Part shown: positions 19,110-29,073 of the stretch, piece by piece
Layout: each line of letters begins with the position of its first letter
How positions within the stretch are numbered: position 1 is the stretch's first letter
Source of the DNA: Conservatibacter flavescens
GTDB lineage: Bacteria > Pseudomonadota > Gammaproteobacteria > Enterobacterales > Pasteurellaceae
Assembly (NCBI RefSeq): GCF_002795425.1
Contig: NZ_PHHA01000018.1
Span: 1-64,000 of the forward strand
DNA: 64,000 nt
Reading direction: 5' to 3'
The notes under the pieces: generated by a model
What the model was told of the DNA's origin: nothing
Seen by the model: only the letters and a program-made list of their open reading frames with translations
Databases searched by the model: none
Position numbers and translations under genes: made by a program

Positions 19110-19961
19110 TTAATGGGGACGATTGATATACCATTGCCCTAAAGCAACACAACAACCGCCACCTAAAATATTGCCTAAAGTAACTGGAATTAGATTTCGT
19201 ATGACTAAATGATAGACATCTAAATCCTTAAATTGTTCAGAATTTAGTCCGATGGTTTGCCAAAATTCAGCATCTGCGAACTGAGAGATCATTATCCCCA
19301 TCGGGATCATAAACATATTTGCTACGCTATGCTCAAAGCCTGAAGCAACAAACATTGAGATAGGTAAAATCATAATTAATGCTTTGTCTGTTAGGGTTTT
19401 GCCAGCATAAGTCATCCATACGGCAATACAAACCATAATGTTACAAAAAATGCCTAAGGCAAAGGCTTCCACCCAAGTGTGGTGAATCTTATGCTGTGCC
19501 GTTTTTAAAATGGTTAACCCCCATTGGCCATCAGCGGCCATGATTTGCCCGGCAAACCATGTGAGTAGTACGATGAATATTGCACCTATAAAATTTCCGC
19601 AATAAACCACACACCAATTGCGTAATAACTGTGTCCAACTGATTCGGCCACTGGCTTTTGCGACTAAGGTCATGGTTGAGGAGGTAAAAAGTTCAGCACC
19701 ACAAACGACGACCATGATAACGCCTAAAGAAAATACAATACCGCCAACGAGTTTTAATAATCCCCATGAGACTCCGTTTGCGCCTGTTTGAGTTGTGGTA
19801 TAAAAAACAAAGGCAATGGCAATAAAAGCGCCAGCCGGAATAGCGGAAAGGAAAGAGTAAAATTGTTTTTTGCTTGCTTTGTATACACCAATATCTTCAG
19901 CAAGTTGCGCTATTTGTGTTGGCGTTAACATCGTATTTTGCGAATTGTCGTCAGTTCTCAT
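19110..19961 (-). CDS. focA: Formate channel FocA
   Basis: A formate/nitrite-transporter family pentameric inner-membrane channel that exports and re-imports formate. The 283-residue protein has six hydrophobic segments and family motifs FYSFLSAIPAGAFIAIAF near the N-terminus and GFEHSVANMF around 210. ATG at 19961 is used; an ATG at 19931 (MLTPTQ) is possible. The nearest Shine-Dalgarno-like AAGGA is 11 bases upstream. A three-codon frame (ATG at 19969, stop TGA) begins closer to it and overlaps the focA ATG. Upstream lies the FNR site at 20091. Confidence 0.95.
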   Translation of the reverse strand: MRTDDNSQNTMLTPTQIAQLAEDIGVYKASKKQFYSFLSAIPAGAFIAIAFVFYTTTQTGANGVSWGLLKLVGGIVFSLGVIMVVVCGAELFTSSTMTLVAKASGRISWTQLLRNWCVVYCGNFIGAIFIVLLTWFAGQIMAADGQWGLTILKTAQHKIHHTWVEAFALGIFCNIMVCIAVWMTYAGKTLTDKALIMILPISMFVASGFEHSVANMFMIPMGIMISQFADAEFWQTIGLNSEQFKDLDVYHLVIRNLIPVTLGNILGGGCCVALGQWYINRPH

Positions 19962-20090
19962 GTGGGCATGAATCCTTACAAATGGTGATTCAAATTTTTT
20001 TTATATTTTGTACTTTTTGTTAATTATAAGGTCTTTTTCTCGCCAATAACAGGGTTGTTTACACTTAAAGAGGTAGGAAATCGTAGTTTA

Positions 20091-20104
20091 TTGATCCAGA
20101 TCAA
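20091..20104. promoter_or_regulatory. FNR-binding site between focA and hinT
   Basis: TTGATCCAGATCAA is a perfect match to the FNR consensus TTGAT-N4-ATCAA. It lies 130 bp upstream of focA and 81 bp upstream of hinT. Given the role of focA-pflB in anaerobic metabolism, focA is the more likely target, but the plus strand also has a -10-like TATTTA at 20122, so it could act on either gene. Confidence 0.8.
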
Positions 20105-20184
20105 GTAATGTTGAAAATTGCTATTTAAGCCATTTTCTGTTACAAAGAGTAATCTATTTTTATCTCATTTTATAAGGGCGAGTT

Positions 20185-20535
20185 ATGGCAGAAGAAACCA
20201 TTTTCAGCAAAATTATACGTAAAGAAATTCCTGCAAATATCCTATATCAAGACGAATTAGTGACGGCATTCCGTGATATTTCGCCACAAGCAAATACGCA
20301 TATTCTGATTATTCCCAATAAATTAATTCCAACAGCAAATCATGTAACGGAACAAGATGAGCTCAGTCTTGGGCGTTTGTTTACCGTTGCGGCAAAATTA
20401 GCGAAAGAAGAGGGGATTGCGGAGAATGGTTATCGTTTGATTGTTAACTGCAATCAACACGGAGGGCAAGAAGTATTTCATTTACATATGCATCTTGTTG
20501 GTGGTGAACCCCTTGGTAAAATGTTGGCGAAATAA
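20185..20535 (+). CDS. hinT: HIT-family purine nucleoside phosphoramidase HinT
   Basis: A histidine-triad hydrolase that cleaves nucleoside phosphoramidates and aminoacyl-adenylates. The 116-residue protein has the triad HLHMHLVGG (His99, 101, 103) at its usual place near the C-terminus and N-terminal [11 protein letters not shown]. It is followed, after one base, by the lipoprotein gene ycfL, as in other gamma-proteobacteria; the two are probably one transcript. Confidence 0.95.
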   Translation: MAEETIFSKIIRKEIPANILYQDELVTAFRDISPQANTHILIIPNKLIPTANHVTEQDELSLGRLFTVAAKLAKEEGIAENGYRLIVNCNQHGGQEVFHLHMHLVGGEPLGKMLAK

Positions 20536-20536
20536 T

Positions 20537-20905
20537 ATGAAAAGATCCATTTTTCTAATTATGTTGACCGCACTTTTGGCCGCTTGTTCCAGCCCAAAGC
20601 CAAACTTAGTGCATACAGACAGTCCGATTGTCAATATTACGGCTGAATTAGATCCACTTGTTGATGTGGGCGCATCGCAAAATGGCGCATATGTGAAAAA
20701 TAAAACGGAAAGTATGGTTTCATTGCGCTATTTACTCACTTGGTATGATAAGCAAGGTGTCACACAGCTAGCCGATTATCAAACACCGGAAGCATGGCAT
20801 GCTTTAAGTTTAACGCCTAAACAACGCTATGATATTCCTTTACAGCGTCCAACAGCGCAAAGTGTGAATTATCGTTTATATCTCACTGAGCAAAGAACCC
20901 ATTAA
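20537..20905 (+). CDS. ycfL: YcfL family lipoprotein
   Basis: A 122-residue predicted lipoprotein of the DUF1425/YcfL family with unknown function. The signal MKRSIFLIMLTALLAAC ends in lipobox LAAC (Cys17). The start is ATG at 20537 immediately after hinT, not the longer overlapping frame. A USS (20567-20575) encodes the LTAL part of the signal peptide. Confidence 0.85.
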   Translation: MKRSIFLIMLTALLAACSSPKPNLVHTDSPIVNITAELDPLVDVGASQNGAYVKNKTESMVSLRYLLTWYDKQGVTQLADYQTPEAWHALSLTPKQRYDIPLQRPTAQSVNYRLYLTEQRTH

Positions 20906-20925
20906 TACTATGTAATAATAAAAAA

Positions 20926-20948
20926 GCGGTGAAAACTTCACCGCACTT
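20926..20948. terminator. Bidirectional terminator containing a USS
   Basis: The stem gcggtgaa/ttcaccgc is flanked by an A-run on the left and T-rich sequence on the right, between convergent ycfL and the Sel1 gene. Its right arm overlaps a USS (20940-20948). Confidence 0.8.
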
Positions 20949-20952
20949 GATT

Positions 20953-21750
20953 TTATTTATAACCTTGACGTTCTAAGCGTTTCATATTTCGATAAGCTGT
21001 ATCATTGTTAGAATCAAATTTGTAGGCTTTTTTATATAATTCCATCGCTTTTGTTAAGTTATGTTCACCACCACGATTTTTTTCATACATTACACCTAAA
21101 TTATTTAATGCCATAGAATGATTTTTCTTCGCGGCAAGTTCATAGTATTCACGTGCTTTAACATAGCTTTGGCGATAGCCATTACCATTTTCATGCTGCC
21201 AGCCTAAAGCGAATTGAGCGCTAGCACTATTTTGCGCAGCAGCGGCTTCAAAATAACGGTTTGCGAGGGCTTGATTTTTGCTTACACCTTGTCCATCACG
21301 AAACATATAGCCTAAATTACTTTGAGCGATGGGATTGCCTTTGCGGGCGGCTAATTCATAATAATGGCGCGCTTTGGCATAATCGCCTTTATCTTGATAA
21401 TACAATCCAATTCCATTAGTGGCTCGACCATAACCTTGTTGGCTTAAGTATTCATAGATTGCTAGGGCTCTTTCTGGATTTTTTAAGCTGTGATCTGCGA
21501 TGCCTCTGAGATAAAAATTAGCTAAGATAATTTGTACATCAGGGTTTTTGCTATTGGCTTTTTGGCAGGCGTTGAGCGATTCTTTATGGTAGCGATGATC
21601 GAAATACAATACGCAACGTCCCTCCCAAGTGTCGGTTGTGTATGTTCGTTCGGTTTCTTTTTCTGTCGGATAGACAAATTGATCACTACTTTGACAAGCG
21701 GCAACTAAAACACTTAGCGCCATAACCAAAAATGTTTTTTTGAGTTTCAT
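20953..21750 (-). CDS. Sel1-repeat lipoprotein
   Basis: A 265-residue predicted lipoprotein (lipobox LVAAC, Cys19) with about five Sel1-type repeats from residue ~85, for example YEYLSQQGYGRATNGIGLYY, ARHYYELAARKGNPIAQSNL and AREYYELAAKKNHSMALNNL. Sel1 repeats are TPR-like scaffolds for protein contacts; the partner is unknown. ATG at 21750 follows GAGGAAACAAC; the frame open up to 21951 has no other support. It is a single gene, convergent with ycfL and divergent from nagZ. Confidence 0.85.
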   Translation of the reverse strand: MKLKKTFLVMALSVLVAACQSSDQFVYPTEKETERTYTTDTWEGRCVLYFDHRYHKESLNACQKANSKNPDVQIILANFYLRGIADHSLKNPERALAIYEYLSQQGYGRATNGIGLYYQDKGDYAKARHYYELAARKGNPIAQSNLGYMFRDGQGVSKNQALANRYFEAAAAQNSASAQFALGWQHENGNGYRQSYVKAREYYELAAKKNHSMALNNLGVMYEKNRGGEHNLTKAMELYKKAYKFDSNNDTAYRNMKRLERQGYK

Positions 21751-21906
21751 TGTTGTTTCCTCAGTTTTAATAAAAATCCTCCTATTCAAAAAAAAAACAA
21801 CTTCTGTCAAGCAAAAAATTATTTTTTTAAATTTTTCTATTTTTAGAGAAATAGGAGAATATCTGCTAAAATATGCGCAATTTTTTATGAATGAGAATAA
21901 TGATTT

Positions 21907-22953
21907 ATGTCCACTTTGTTGATTGATATTGAACACCAGACGTTGCAGCAAGAAGAGGTTGAATTATTAGAGCATCCCCTTGTTGCGGGGTTAATTTTAT
22001 TTAGCCGTAATTTTCATGATCGCGCCCAATTACAGGCTTTGATTCAATCTATTCGTCAACGAGTAAAAAAACCGTTATTAATTACCGTTGATCAGGAAGG
22101 GGGAAGAGTACAGCGCTTTCGAGAGGGATTTACGCAACTGCCAGCTATGCAAGCGTTTGCCGAGCTAATTTCCGATCCTATGCAACAAAAAATGATGGCA
22201 ACGGAAGCCGGTTGGCAAATGGCGGCAGAGATGATCGCATTGGATATCGATCTGAGTTTTGCGCCAGTATTGGATTTAGGGCATGTTTGTCGAGCGATTG
22301 GCGATCGTAGTTTTCATCGCGATATAGATCCTGCCATTCAGTTAGCAAGTGCATTTATTTATGGTATGAAACAAATGGGAATGGCCACAACGGGCAAGCA
22401 TTTTCCTGGACATGGGCATGTGCTTGCGGATTCTCACCTAGAAACCCCATTTGATGATCGAGAAAGTGCGGTTATTTTTCAGCAAGATTTGAAGCCATTT
22501 GAACAGCTAATTGCGCAGAATATGCTTGATGCGGTGATGCCTGCTCATGTGGTTTATACGCAATGTGATACACAGCCTGCAAGTGGTTCAGTCTATTGGC
22601 TCCAGCAAGTATTACGTCAACAGCTAGGTTTTCAAGGCGTGATTTTTTCAGATGATCTGGGCATGAAAGGCGCGGGCTTTATGGGGGATTTTGTTGCGCG
22701 CTGTGAAAAATCCTTTATGGCCGGTTGTGATATTTTATTGCTTTGTAATGAACGGGCAGGTGTAGTTCAAGTACTTGATCATTTTAATCCCACAGAAAGT
22801 GTCGAACAAGCAGCATTAAGGGCTAAACGTTTGGCTGCTTTGTTTAAGCGCAAGAGCTTATCTTGGGCTGAATTAGAGTGTGCGCCACGTTGGTTAGAAA
22901 ATCGTAAAAAATTGACCGCACTTCAACAACAGTGGTTAACAACAAAAGGCTAA
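21907..22953 (+). CDS. nagZ: Beta-N-acetylhexosaminidase NagZ
   Basis: A cytoplasmic glycoside hydrolase family 3 enzyme that removes GlcNAc from muropeptides during peptidoglycan recycling. The 348 residues match E. coli NagZ (341). Motifs include [10 protein letters not shown] (61-70), KHFPGHG (164-170), which carries substrate-binding residues and the catalytic His loop, and FSDDLGM with the nucleophile Asp. Two USS lie in the gene. rlmC follows after 4 bp. Confidence 0.94.
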   Translation: MSTLLIDIEHQTLQQEEVELLEHPLVAGLILFSRNFHDRAQLQALIQSIRQRVKKPLLITVDQEGGRVQRFREGFTQLPAMQAFAELISDPMQQKMMATEAGWQMAAEMIALDIDLSFAPVLDLGHVCRAIGDRSFHRDIDPAIQLASAFIYGMKQMGMATTGKHFPGHGHVLADSHLETPFDDRESAVIFQQDLKPFEQLIAQNMLDAVMPAHVVYTQCDTQPASGSVYWLQQVLRQQLGFQGVIFSDDLGMKGAGFMGDFVARCEKSFMAGCDILLLCNERAGVVQVLDHFNPTESVEQAALRAKRLAALFKRKSLSWAELECAPRWLENRKKLTALQQQWLTTKG

Positions 22954-22957
22954 TTGT

Positions 22958-24151
22958 ATGAATTTAGCTGTAAATTGTTCCCATTATTTGCGTGGAGAAT
23001 GTCGCTCATGTCAATGGCTTGAGCGTGCTTATTCTGTACAAATTCAAGATAAAACACAGCATTTAACATTACAATTATCTCATTTGGATTGTAGTCAATT
23101 AACTTGGCTTCCTCCTTTTGTATCGGCACAAACACATTTTCGTAATAAAGCTAAAATGGTGGTAAGTGGTACAGTTGAACGACCTATTTTAGGTATTTTG
23201 CGCGATCCAAATGATCCAACAAGTGCGGTAGATTTGTGTGATTGCGCGTTGTATCCCCAATCATTTCAGCAGTGGTTTCCGATCTTAAAAGATTTTATTG
23301 CTCGAGCGGGTTTAGTGCCATATAACATTCAAAAGCAGAAAGGGGAATTAAAATATATTTTACTCACCGAAAGTCGTTTTTCTGGCGGATTGATGTTGCG
23401 CTTTGTTGTGCGAAGTGAGGCTAAATTGCCGTTAGTACAACGAGAACTTAAAGGATTGTTGACAAAAATTCCGCCATTACAAGTGGTGAGCTTAAATATT
23501 CAGCCTCAACACGCCGCGATTTTAGAAGGTGCGCAGGAGATCTTTTTAACAGAGCAAAAAACCTTAGAGGAACGTTTTAATCACATTCCTTTATTTATTC
23601 GTCCGCAAGGTTTTTTTCAAACTAATCCTAAAGTAGCAGAAGGGTTGTATCGTACGGCACAACGCTGGGTTGAGCATTTACCGATTACTAAGTTATGGGA
23701 TTTATTTTGTGGCGTAGGTGGATTTGGTTTACATTGTGCAGCGGCATTACAAGAAAAAAATCCGACAAGCGATATTGAGCTAACCGGTATTGAAATTTCG
23801 CCATCGGCTATTGCTTCCGCCACATTATCGGCGCAACAGTTGGAACTTTCTCAAGTTACATTCCGATCTTTAGACAGTGCGCAGTTCGCTTTGAAGCAAG
23901 ATGACAATGTGCCAGATTTAGTGATCGTTAATCCGCCACGACGAGGCATTGGCAAAGTATTGGCGCAATTTCTTAATCAAATTCAACCGCACTTTATCTT
24001 GTATTCCAGCTGTAATGCCGAAAGCATGGGAAAAGATTTAATGGAGTTGAGCCATTATCAGCTGTGCCAAATCCAGTTATTTGATATGTTTCCTCATACT
24101 GCGCATTATGAAGTGTTGGTCTTGTTGCAGAGGAAGTCAATGATTTCCTAA
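22958..24151 (+). CDS. rlmC: 23S rRNA (uracil-747-C5)-methyltransferase RlmC
   Basis: A SAM-dependent enzyme methylating U747 of 23S rRNA. The 397-residue protein has N-terminal iron-sulfur cysteines (Cys7, Cys15, Cys18 in [12 protein letters not shown], plus one in LCDCALYP), the conserved [11 protein letters not shown], the SAM loop [19 protein letters not shown], and the catalytic-Cys region YSSCNAESM. It directly follows nagZ. Two USS lie inside. Start ATG at 22958. Confidence 0.94.
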   Translation: MNLAVNCSHYLRGECRSCQWLERAYSVQIQDKTQHLTLQLSHLDCSQLTWLPPFVSAQTHFRNKAKMVVSGTVERPILGILRDPNDPTSAVDLCDCALYPQSFQQWFPILKDFIARAGLVPYNIQKQKGELKYILLTESRFSGGLMLRFVVRSEAKLPLVQRELKGLLTKIPPLQVVSLNIQPQHAAILEGAQEIFLTEQKTLEERFNHIPLFIRPQGFFQTNPKVAEGLYRTAQRWVEHLPITKLWDLFCGVGGFGLHCAAALQEKNPTSDIELTGIEISPSAIASATLSAQQLELSQVTFRSLDSAQFALKQDDNVPDLVIVNPPRRGIGKVLAQFLNQIQPHFILYSSCNAESMGKDLMELSHYQLCQIQLFDMFPHTAHYEVLVLLQRKSMIS

Positions 24152-24209
24152 TAAGTATTTGACTTTTCCTGATCTTAAAATGCTTGGCAACAAGGAAAAG
24201 CCAAATCGG

Positions 24210-25946
24210 TTATTTATGCAAAAAGCGTTGATTTTGATTAAATACTTCCAAAAATAATCCCAATGGTGGACGTTGAGAATTTTCTTGTTCATAGTTACGA
24301 TTATATTTTTGATAATTCCCTTTGTTATCAATATGATATTGTGTGCCATCAGGGGTAATGATGGCATACCAACGATAATTCGCCGCCATTACCCAATTGG
24401 ATTGACGCTGCGGATTGAATAAATTCTCACCTTGTGCATAATCGCTTGCTGGATTTTTTACTTGATATAGCGGCAGTAGAGTTGGCAACAGATCCGCATG
24501 GCTACTGAGTTTTTCATATTTTCCCATTGGGAAGTCACGCCAATGGATAATCATTGGCACTTGGATCTCTTCTCGCGCGAAATAATTGCGTTGCGTATTT
24601 TCATCCTGATTTTGGAATGTGTAGCCCTGTTCGGCACTAATCATGATTAAGCTATTATCTAAATCAAGTTGAGGCAAAATTTGAGCGAATAAACGATCAA
24701 GTTCTGCTAAGTCGGTGTTATAGGTTTCCGTGCTTAAATTAGGGCGAATATTTAAGCTGATATAGGCAAAGTGCGGTTGATTTTTTTCTTGTTTTTGCTG
24801 CCAATGAATAAATGCTTGCACTGCGGCTTGGTTGGTTTGTTTGGCAATGAGATGTTTTGTTTGTCGATAAAATAAACTTTGCCCAAATAAACTGTCTTTA
24901 AAGCTAGAAGCTGAAAAGAAAGCTTGGTGATATTTTTCTTGATCAAGTGTTTGTAATAAAACAGATGGTGTGTGATTGTTTAATACACTGTCAGTATAGT
25001 TACCGTTTAGTCCATAAAACAAACCGAGTAGCCCAGCATTATTACTATTACCAGTGCTGTAATGGTTCATAAATTGTGCGGAACTCTCCGCAAATTTGGC
25101 TAAATGAGGCATTTTTTGTGGAGAAATGGCATCATATCGTAAACCGGAAATGGTAATAAATAGAATATTCGGGCGAAGAGGATTTTGGCCAAACTTAAGG
25201 GCGTTTAGCGGATAATCCACTTTCGGTGCGTCTAAGCGTCCTTCTTTTTGGATCGTTTCATCGTATTCCGTTTTATCTAAAAAACCATGTTTTTCGAGAA
25301 AGGTTCGCGCAGTCATCGGGTACGATAAGGGGAAGTTTGATTTTTGCATTGTAATTGGACGATAAATAAACGCATCAGCCCAACTGTAAATAAGATGTGT
25401 GGCAATGAAACAACCGATGAAAAAAGGTGCCACCCATTTTCGCCAACGTTGTCGACTTAAGCTACGTAATTTATCCCAAGACCAGCGCGAAAACAGCATT
25501 TGCGCTAATAATACAATGGGCATTGGTGCAAAGAAGATTTGCCAATTTCGTGACAGTTCGCCATTTTCAGGGTTAACCAGTAAATTCCACACGACTGAAG
25601 ATAAATGCAGATTAAAACGCGCAAAAACCTCCGTATCAACCAATAATAAAGTTTGTCCAATGGTGGCTAAAATAACACTGACCCCACGAAAAGTGCGGTG
25701 GTTTTTTATGATAAAACTTAAAGGGAAAACAATTAGCAAATAACAGGCAAAAACCGCAAAGCTAAAGTGTCCTAATATACTGATAAAAAAGTAGATTTTA
25801 CCTAGTAATGTATCTGGCCAGTCGATCAGAAAAGCATAACGAGAACCGATCGCGATTGCCCAAATAATATTAAAAAAAGCAAACCAGTGACCCCAAGAAA
25901 TTTTTTGTGAGGTTTCTTCTCGATATTGTCTGCTTAGTTTGATCAT
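24210..25946 (-). CDS. yejM: Inner-membrane sulfatase-like protein YejM/PbgA (LapC)
   Basis: PbgA/YejM senses lipopolysaccharide in the periplasmic leaflet and controls LpxC turnover through LapB in enterobacteria; it is essential there. The 578-residue protein (E. coli 586) has about five N-terminal membrane segments within 15-190, then a periplasmic sulfatase-like domain (about 240-520) starting PNILFITISGLRYD. The arginine-rich juncture after the last membrane segment is only partly recognisable. Its ATG overlaps the yejL stop (ATGA), so the two are translationally coupled. Two USS lie in the gene. Confidence 0.9.
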   Translation of the reverse strand: MIKLSRQYREETSQKISWGHWFAFFNIIWAIAIGSRYAFLIDWPDTLLGKIYFFISILGHFSFAVFACYLLIVFPLSFIIKNHRTFRGVSVILATIGQTLLLVDTEVFARFNLHLSSVVWNLLVNPENGELSRNWQIFFAPMPIVLLAQMLFSRWSWDKLRSLSRQRWRKWVAPFFIGCFIATHLIYSWADAFIYRPITMQKSNFPLSYPMTARTFLEKHGFLDKTEYDETIQKEGRLDAPKVDYPLNALKFGQNPLRPNILFITISGLRYDAISPQKMPHLAKFAESSAQFMNHYSTGNSNNAGLLGLFYGLNGNYTDSVLNNHTPSVLLQTLDQEKYHQAFFSASSFKDSLFGQSLFYRQTKHLIAKQTNQAAVQAFIHWQQKQEKNQPHFAYISLNIRPNLSTETYNTDLAELDRLFAQILPQLDLDNSLIMISAEQGYTFQNQDENTQRNYFAREEIQVPMIIHWRDFPMGKYEKLSSHADLLPTLLPLYQVKNPASDYAQGENLFNPQRQSNWVMAANYRWYAIITPDGTQYHIDNKGNYQKYNRNYEQENSQRPPLGLFLEVFNQNQRFLHK

Positions 25947-26170
25947 GATGATTTTTTACTTTTAACGGAATCCAATAAGGCATTGGAAAACGCCTGCGCC
26001 AATACGATACGTTGATTTTCACCTACGCTACTGGCTAATAAATTAGTGACCATATTGCCTAAAACCATAAGGGATAAATCCACTGGTGCTTGGTGTTTTT
26101 CAATGACTGCGATCATATCATTTAAAATTGCCTCGACTTGTTTATCTTGGTATTTAGAGCGTGTGGTCAT
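25943..26170 (-). CDS. yejL: YejL family protein (DUF1414)
   Basis: A 75-residue protein of the DUF1414/YejL family, function unknown, with the typical start TTRSKYQDKQVEAILNDMI and a helical body. It overlaps yejM by 4 bp and lies divergently from yejK, as in E. coli. Confidence 0.9.
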   Translation of the reverse strand: MTTRSKYQDKQVEAILNDMIAVIEKHQAPVDLSLMVLGNMVTNLLASSVGENQRIVLAQAFSNALLDSVKSKKSS

Positions 26171-26305
26171 GATTTGCCTTATCTTGATGATTAATATTCT
26201 AACGATTTACTCAATATTAGCACATTTTATTGCTTTTTAAGCTAAAAAAGTGCGGTTAATTTTATTATAATATTTTTCAGACGTTCAAACTATTGGAAAA
26301 GAAAA

Positions 26306-27319
26306 ATGAGTATAAATGTTAGCCAAATCGTATTACATCAATTGATCCTAACGCCAGTTGAAGAAGGGCAAGCGCCACAACTAGCAACGCAGCTACGCCA
26401 CGAGTTATTGCCTATTACATCAGAGGTGGAGCAGATGATGTTGCAATTACATCAAGGTTATCAAAATAAAACCAAAGGTTATGGCATATTTCAGGATTCC
26501 TCTGAGTTTGCTCAATTGTTGAACAATCTGTTAGAACAGGAAACAGATTTTTTAACCATGAGCCATCAGGCTGCACAACGTTTAAGCCAAGAATTAAGTC
26601 AATATGTATTTGCAGATAGTGGCACATTTGTTATGTGTCAGTACAATTTTTTAGCCACGGATTATCTGTTTATTGCGTTGTTGGATAGCCGTTCAAGTAT
26701 GTTGGTTGATGAGAATTTGGAAATTCACCGTACTCAGTATTTAGATATTAATCAATTTGATATTGCGGCACGGATTAATTTAACAGAATTGCAGTTAAAA
26801 GCTGACTCAAATCGTTACTTAACTTTTGTGAAAGGGCGAGTAGGGCGCAAAGTCGGGGATTTCTTTATGGCATTTTTGGGCGCTGAAACGGGGCTTGATC
26901 CGCAAGTTCAAAATCAATGTTTATTGCAAGCTGTGAGTGATTATTGCGAGCAGGGCGAACTGAGCCAAGAGCAAACCTATGCGGTGAAAAAACAAGTATT
27001 TGAATATTGTAAAGGGCAAATTAATGCAGGCGATGAAATTGCATTAGGGGATTTATCGGAAAATATACCGAAATTAAACGAACAATCTTTTTCTGAATTT
27101 ACTGTTGAGCAAGATTATGGTTTGGAGCAAAGTATCCCGCCAATGCGCTCTGCGTTGAAATCCTTAACTAAATTTTCGGGTTCAGGCAAAGGCGTGACAT
27201 TGAGTTTTGATGCGGAATTATTGAATAACCGCATTGTTTGGGATGAAATGACGGATACGTTAACGATTAAGGGGATTCCACCCAATTTGCGCGATCAATT
27301 ACAAAAACAAAAAGCATAA
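26306..27319 (+). CDS. yejK: Nucleoid-associated protein YejK (NdpA)
   Basis: NdpA is a nucleoid-associated protein binding double-stranded DNA; its precise role is unsettled. The 337 residues match E. coli YejK (335), with VSQIVLHQL at the start, [20 protein letters not shown] in the centre and the conserved [17 protein letters not shown]. The divergent yejL-yejM neighbours support the call. A USS lies in the 135-bp promoter region. Confidence 0.93.
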   Translation: MSINVSQIVLHQLILTPVEEGQAPQLATQLRHELLPITSEVEQMMLQLHQGYQNKTKGYGIFQDSSEFAQLLNNLLEQETDFLTMSHQAAQRLSQELSQYVFADSGTFVMCQYNFLATDYLFIALLDSRSSMLVDENLEIHRTQYLDINQFDIAARINLTELQLKADSNRYLTFVKGRVGRKVGDFFMAFLGAETGLDPQVQNQCLLQAVSDYCEQGELSQEQTYAVKKQVFEYCKGQINAGDEIALGDLSENIPKLNEQSFSEFTVEQDYGLEQSIPPMRSALKSLTKFSGSGKGVTLSFDAELLNNRIVWDEMTDTLTIKGIPPNLRDQLQKQKA

Positions 27320-27410
27320 AATAACATGGGAAAATCAGAATTAATTTGGCATTTCAATGAAGTTTCGGTATTATCTGCAGATATTTGCAGTATTTTATAG
27401 GATAAAAACC

Positions 27411-27830
27411 ATGCAATTAAAATCCATTATCAGTGCACTTGTGCTGGCATTAAGTGTGACGTCATGCTCAACAGTGAGTAAACTTGTGTATCGTATTGAT
27501 GTGCCACAAGGCAATTTTTTAGAGGCCTCAAAAGTAGCACAATTGCAAACAGGAATGAATGATAAGCAGGTGCAATATTTATTAGGTACGCCGATGCTTA
27601 CTGATCCATTCGGCGCAAATACTTGGTACTATGTGTATTTAGAACAACGTGGCTATGAGACACCAGAGCAACATACTTTAACGGTGAATTTTAATCAACG
27701 TAACATTGTGACAGATTTCCATTTAGATAAGCCATTGCCTGATGATAGTCAGGTTGCAGTAAATAATGCGATTATTGAATCACAAAAAACAGAACCACGT
27801 AGATGGTGGAAATTTTGGCAGTATTGGTAA
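27411..27830 (+). CDS. bamE: Outer-membrane assembly lipoprotein BamE (SmpA)
   Basis: A component of the BAM complex that inserts beta-barrel proteins into the outer membrane. The 139-residue precursor begins at ATG 27411, with lipobox SVTSC (Cys19), then the SmpA/OmlA fold with YRIDVPQGN and LQTGMNDKQVQYLLGTPMLTDPF. It is a little longer than E. coli BamE (113), with a Trp-rich C-terminus. Confidence 0.92.
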   Translation: MQLKSIISALVLALSVTSCSTVSKLVYRIDVPQGNFLEASKVAQLQTGMNDKQVQYLLGTPMLTDPFGANTWYYVYLEQRGYETPEQHTLTVNFNQRNIVTDFHLDKPLPDDSQVAVNNAIIESQKTEPRRWWKFWQYW

Positions 27831-27857
27831 ACTAGCGTATTTCCCCATGAGAGTTTA

Positions 27858-27898
27858 AAAACAGTAAGTTTGCTATGAGCTTGCTGTTTTTTATTTTT
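27858..27898 (+). terminator. Terminator after bamE
   Basis: The stem aacagtaag/cttgctgtt with a short loop is followed by ttttatttttt-like sequence, 28 bp after the bamE stop. Confidence 0.8.
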
Positions 27899-27940
27899 CT
27901 TAAAGTAAGCATGAACAAATTAATGGAAGAGAATAAAATA

Positions 27941-28297
27941 ATGATTAAACGTATTGATGTCAGTTCACGATTTTCAGAAGTCGCTATTTATAATGGTGTC
28001 GCTTATCTTGCCGGACAAGTACCTACAGATGAAACGCAAAATGCCTATTGCCAAACCCAGCAAGTATTAAGTGAAATTGATAAATATCTCGCCAAAGCGG
28101 ATAGCGATAAAAGCCGTATTCTAATGGCAACAGTTTATCTGGCGGATATGGCTGATTATGATGAAATGAATCGAGCTTGGGACGAGTGGGTTGCGCCAAA
28201 TAATGCCCCGCCTAGAGCTTGTGTTGAAGCACGTCTTGCAAATCCTAATTGGAAAGTCGAGATTGTGGTCAATGCGGTATGTTCAATTAAAGAATAG
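27941..28297 (+). CDS. RidA/YoaB family protein
   Basis: A 118-residue member of the YjgF/YER057c/UK114 family (YoaB subgroup). Family members act as enamine/imine deaminases or have unknown roles. Visible are IKRIDVSSRFSEVAIYNGVAYLAGQVP at the start and, at the C-terminus, ACVEARLANPNWKVEI, carrying the subunit-interface Arg. ATG at 27941 aligns with YoaB; the longer frame from 27875 would run through the upstream terminator. Confidence 0.85.
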   Translation: MIKRIDVSSRFSEVAIYNGVAYLAGQVPTDETQNAYCQTQQVLSEIDKYLAKADSDKSRILMATVYLADMADYDEMNRAWDEWVAPNNAPPRACVEARLANPNWKVEIVVNAVCSIKE

Positions 28298-28345
28298 AAC
28301 ATTAACGCTTTTATCGTATATAACGATATTGTCTAAGGAGTTTCA

Positions 28346-28933
28346 ATGAATCGCACCTTGTATCTTGCCTCTCAAAGCCCTCGCCGTTGGGAATTATTAA
28401 AAAATTTGGGCCTGACCTTATTGCCGTTAGCCAGTGAGGTCGATGAGAGTGTTTTACCGAATGAACGAGCGAGCGACTATTGTTTGCGGATTGCGAGACT
28501 AAAGAGCCAAGCGGCTCAAGCGGTGAAACAAGAGCAGCAACTTACCGATTATCCGATTTTAACTGCGGATACGACGGTGTCCATTGATGAACAGATTTTA
28601 GGTAAGCCTAAAGATGCGCAGCAGGCCTTTGCGATGTTAAAACAGCTTTCAGGTAGGACACATCAGGTGTTTACTGCCGTATGTGTGAGTTTTGCAGGGC
28701 AACATTTAGACGTGGTACAAACCAGCGAAGTAACCTTTAAATGCTTATCTCATGAGGAAATTTTAGCATATATCGCCACCAAAGAACCGATGGATAAAGC
28801 GGGGGCTTATGGTATTCAACAGTTAGGTGGAGTATTTATTGAGCATTTATCAGGCAGCTTTAGTGGAGTAATGGGATTACCTATTTTTGAAACGAGTGCT
28901 TTATTAAAACAGGTGGGAATATCCGTTTTATAG
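28346..28933 (+). CDS. Maf family nucleotide pyrophosphatase
   Basis: Maf proteins hydrolyse non-canonical or particular nucleoside triphosphates (YhdE: dTTP/UTP; YceF: m7GTP). The 195-residue protein has SQSPRRWELLKNLGL near the start, and TADTTVSIDEQILGKP and KEPMDKAGAYGIQ with the catalytic Asp and Lys. It is close to the YhdE/dTTP-UTP type by length and motifs. ATG follows AAGGAG. Confidence 0.9.
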   Translation: MNRTLYLASQSPRRWELLKNLGLTLLPLASEVDESVLPNERASDYCLRIARLKSQAAQAVKQEQQLTDYPILTADTTVSIDEQILGKPKDAQQAFAMLKQLSGRTHQVFTAVCVSFAGQHLDVVQTSEVTFKCLSHEEILAYIATKEPMDKAGAYGIQQLGGVFIEHLSGSFSGVMGLPIFETSALLKQVGISVL

Positions 28934-29073
28934 TTTTATCTAGGGGTGGTTGGTCTTTGTTTGGGGGAAAAATTTTGGCTAGATCACATTTTTGTATCAA
29001 TGTATTTTACACAAATTTAACATCATGATATAAAGCAATCCTATTTATTCTTCAAGCGAATAAGGATGATAAT

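Noticed and set aside
21751-21951. 67-residue extension of the Sel1 lipoprotein
   Set aside because: It would place the lipoprotein signal in the middle of the protein and overlaps the nagZ start; the ATG at 21750 has GAGGAAACAAC before it.
24152-24209. Inverted repeat ttttcc/ggaaaa between rlmC and yejM as terminator
   Set aside because: The loop is more than 20 nt and the stem is weak; I cannot support it as a terminator.
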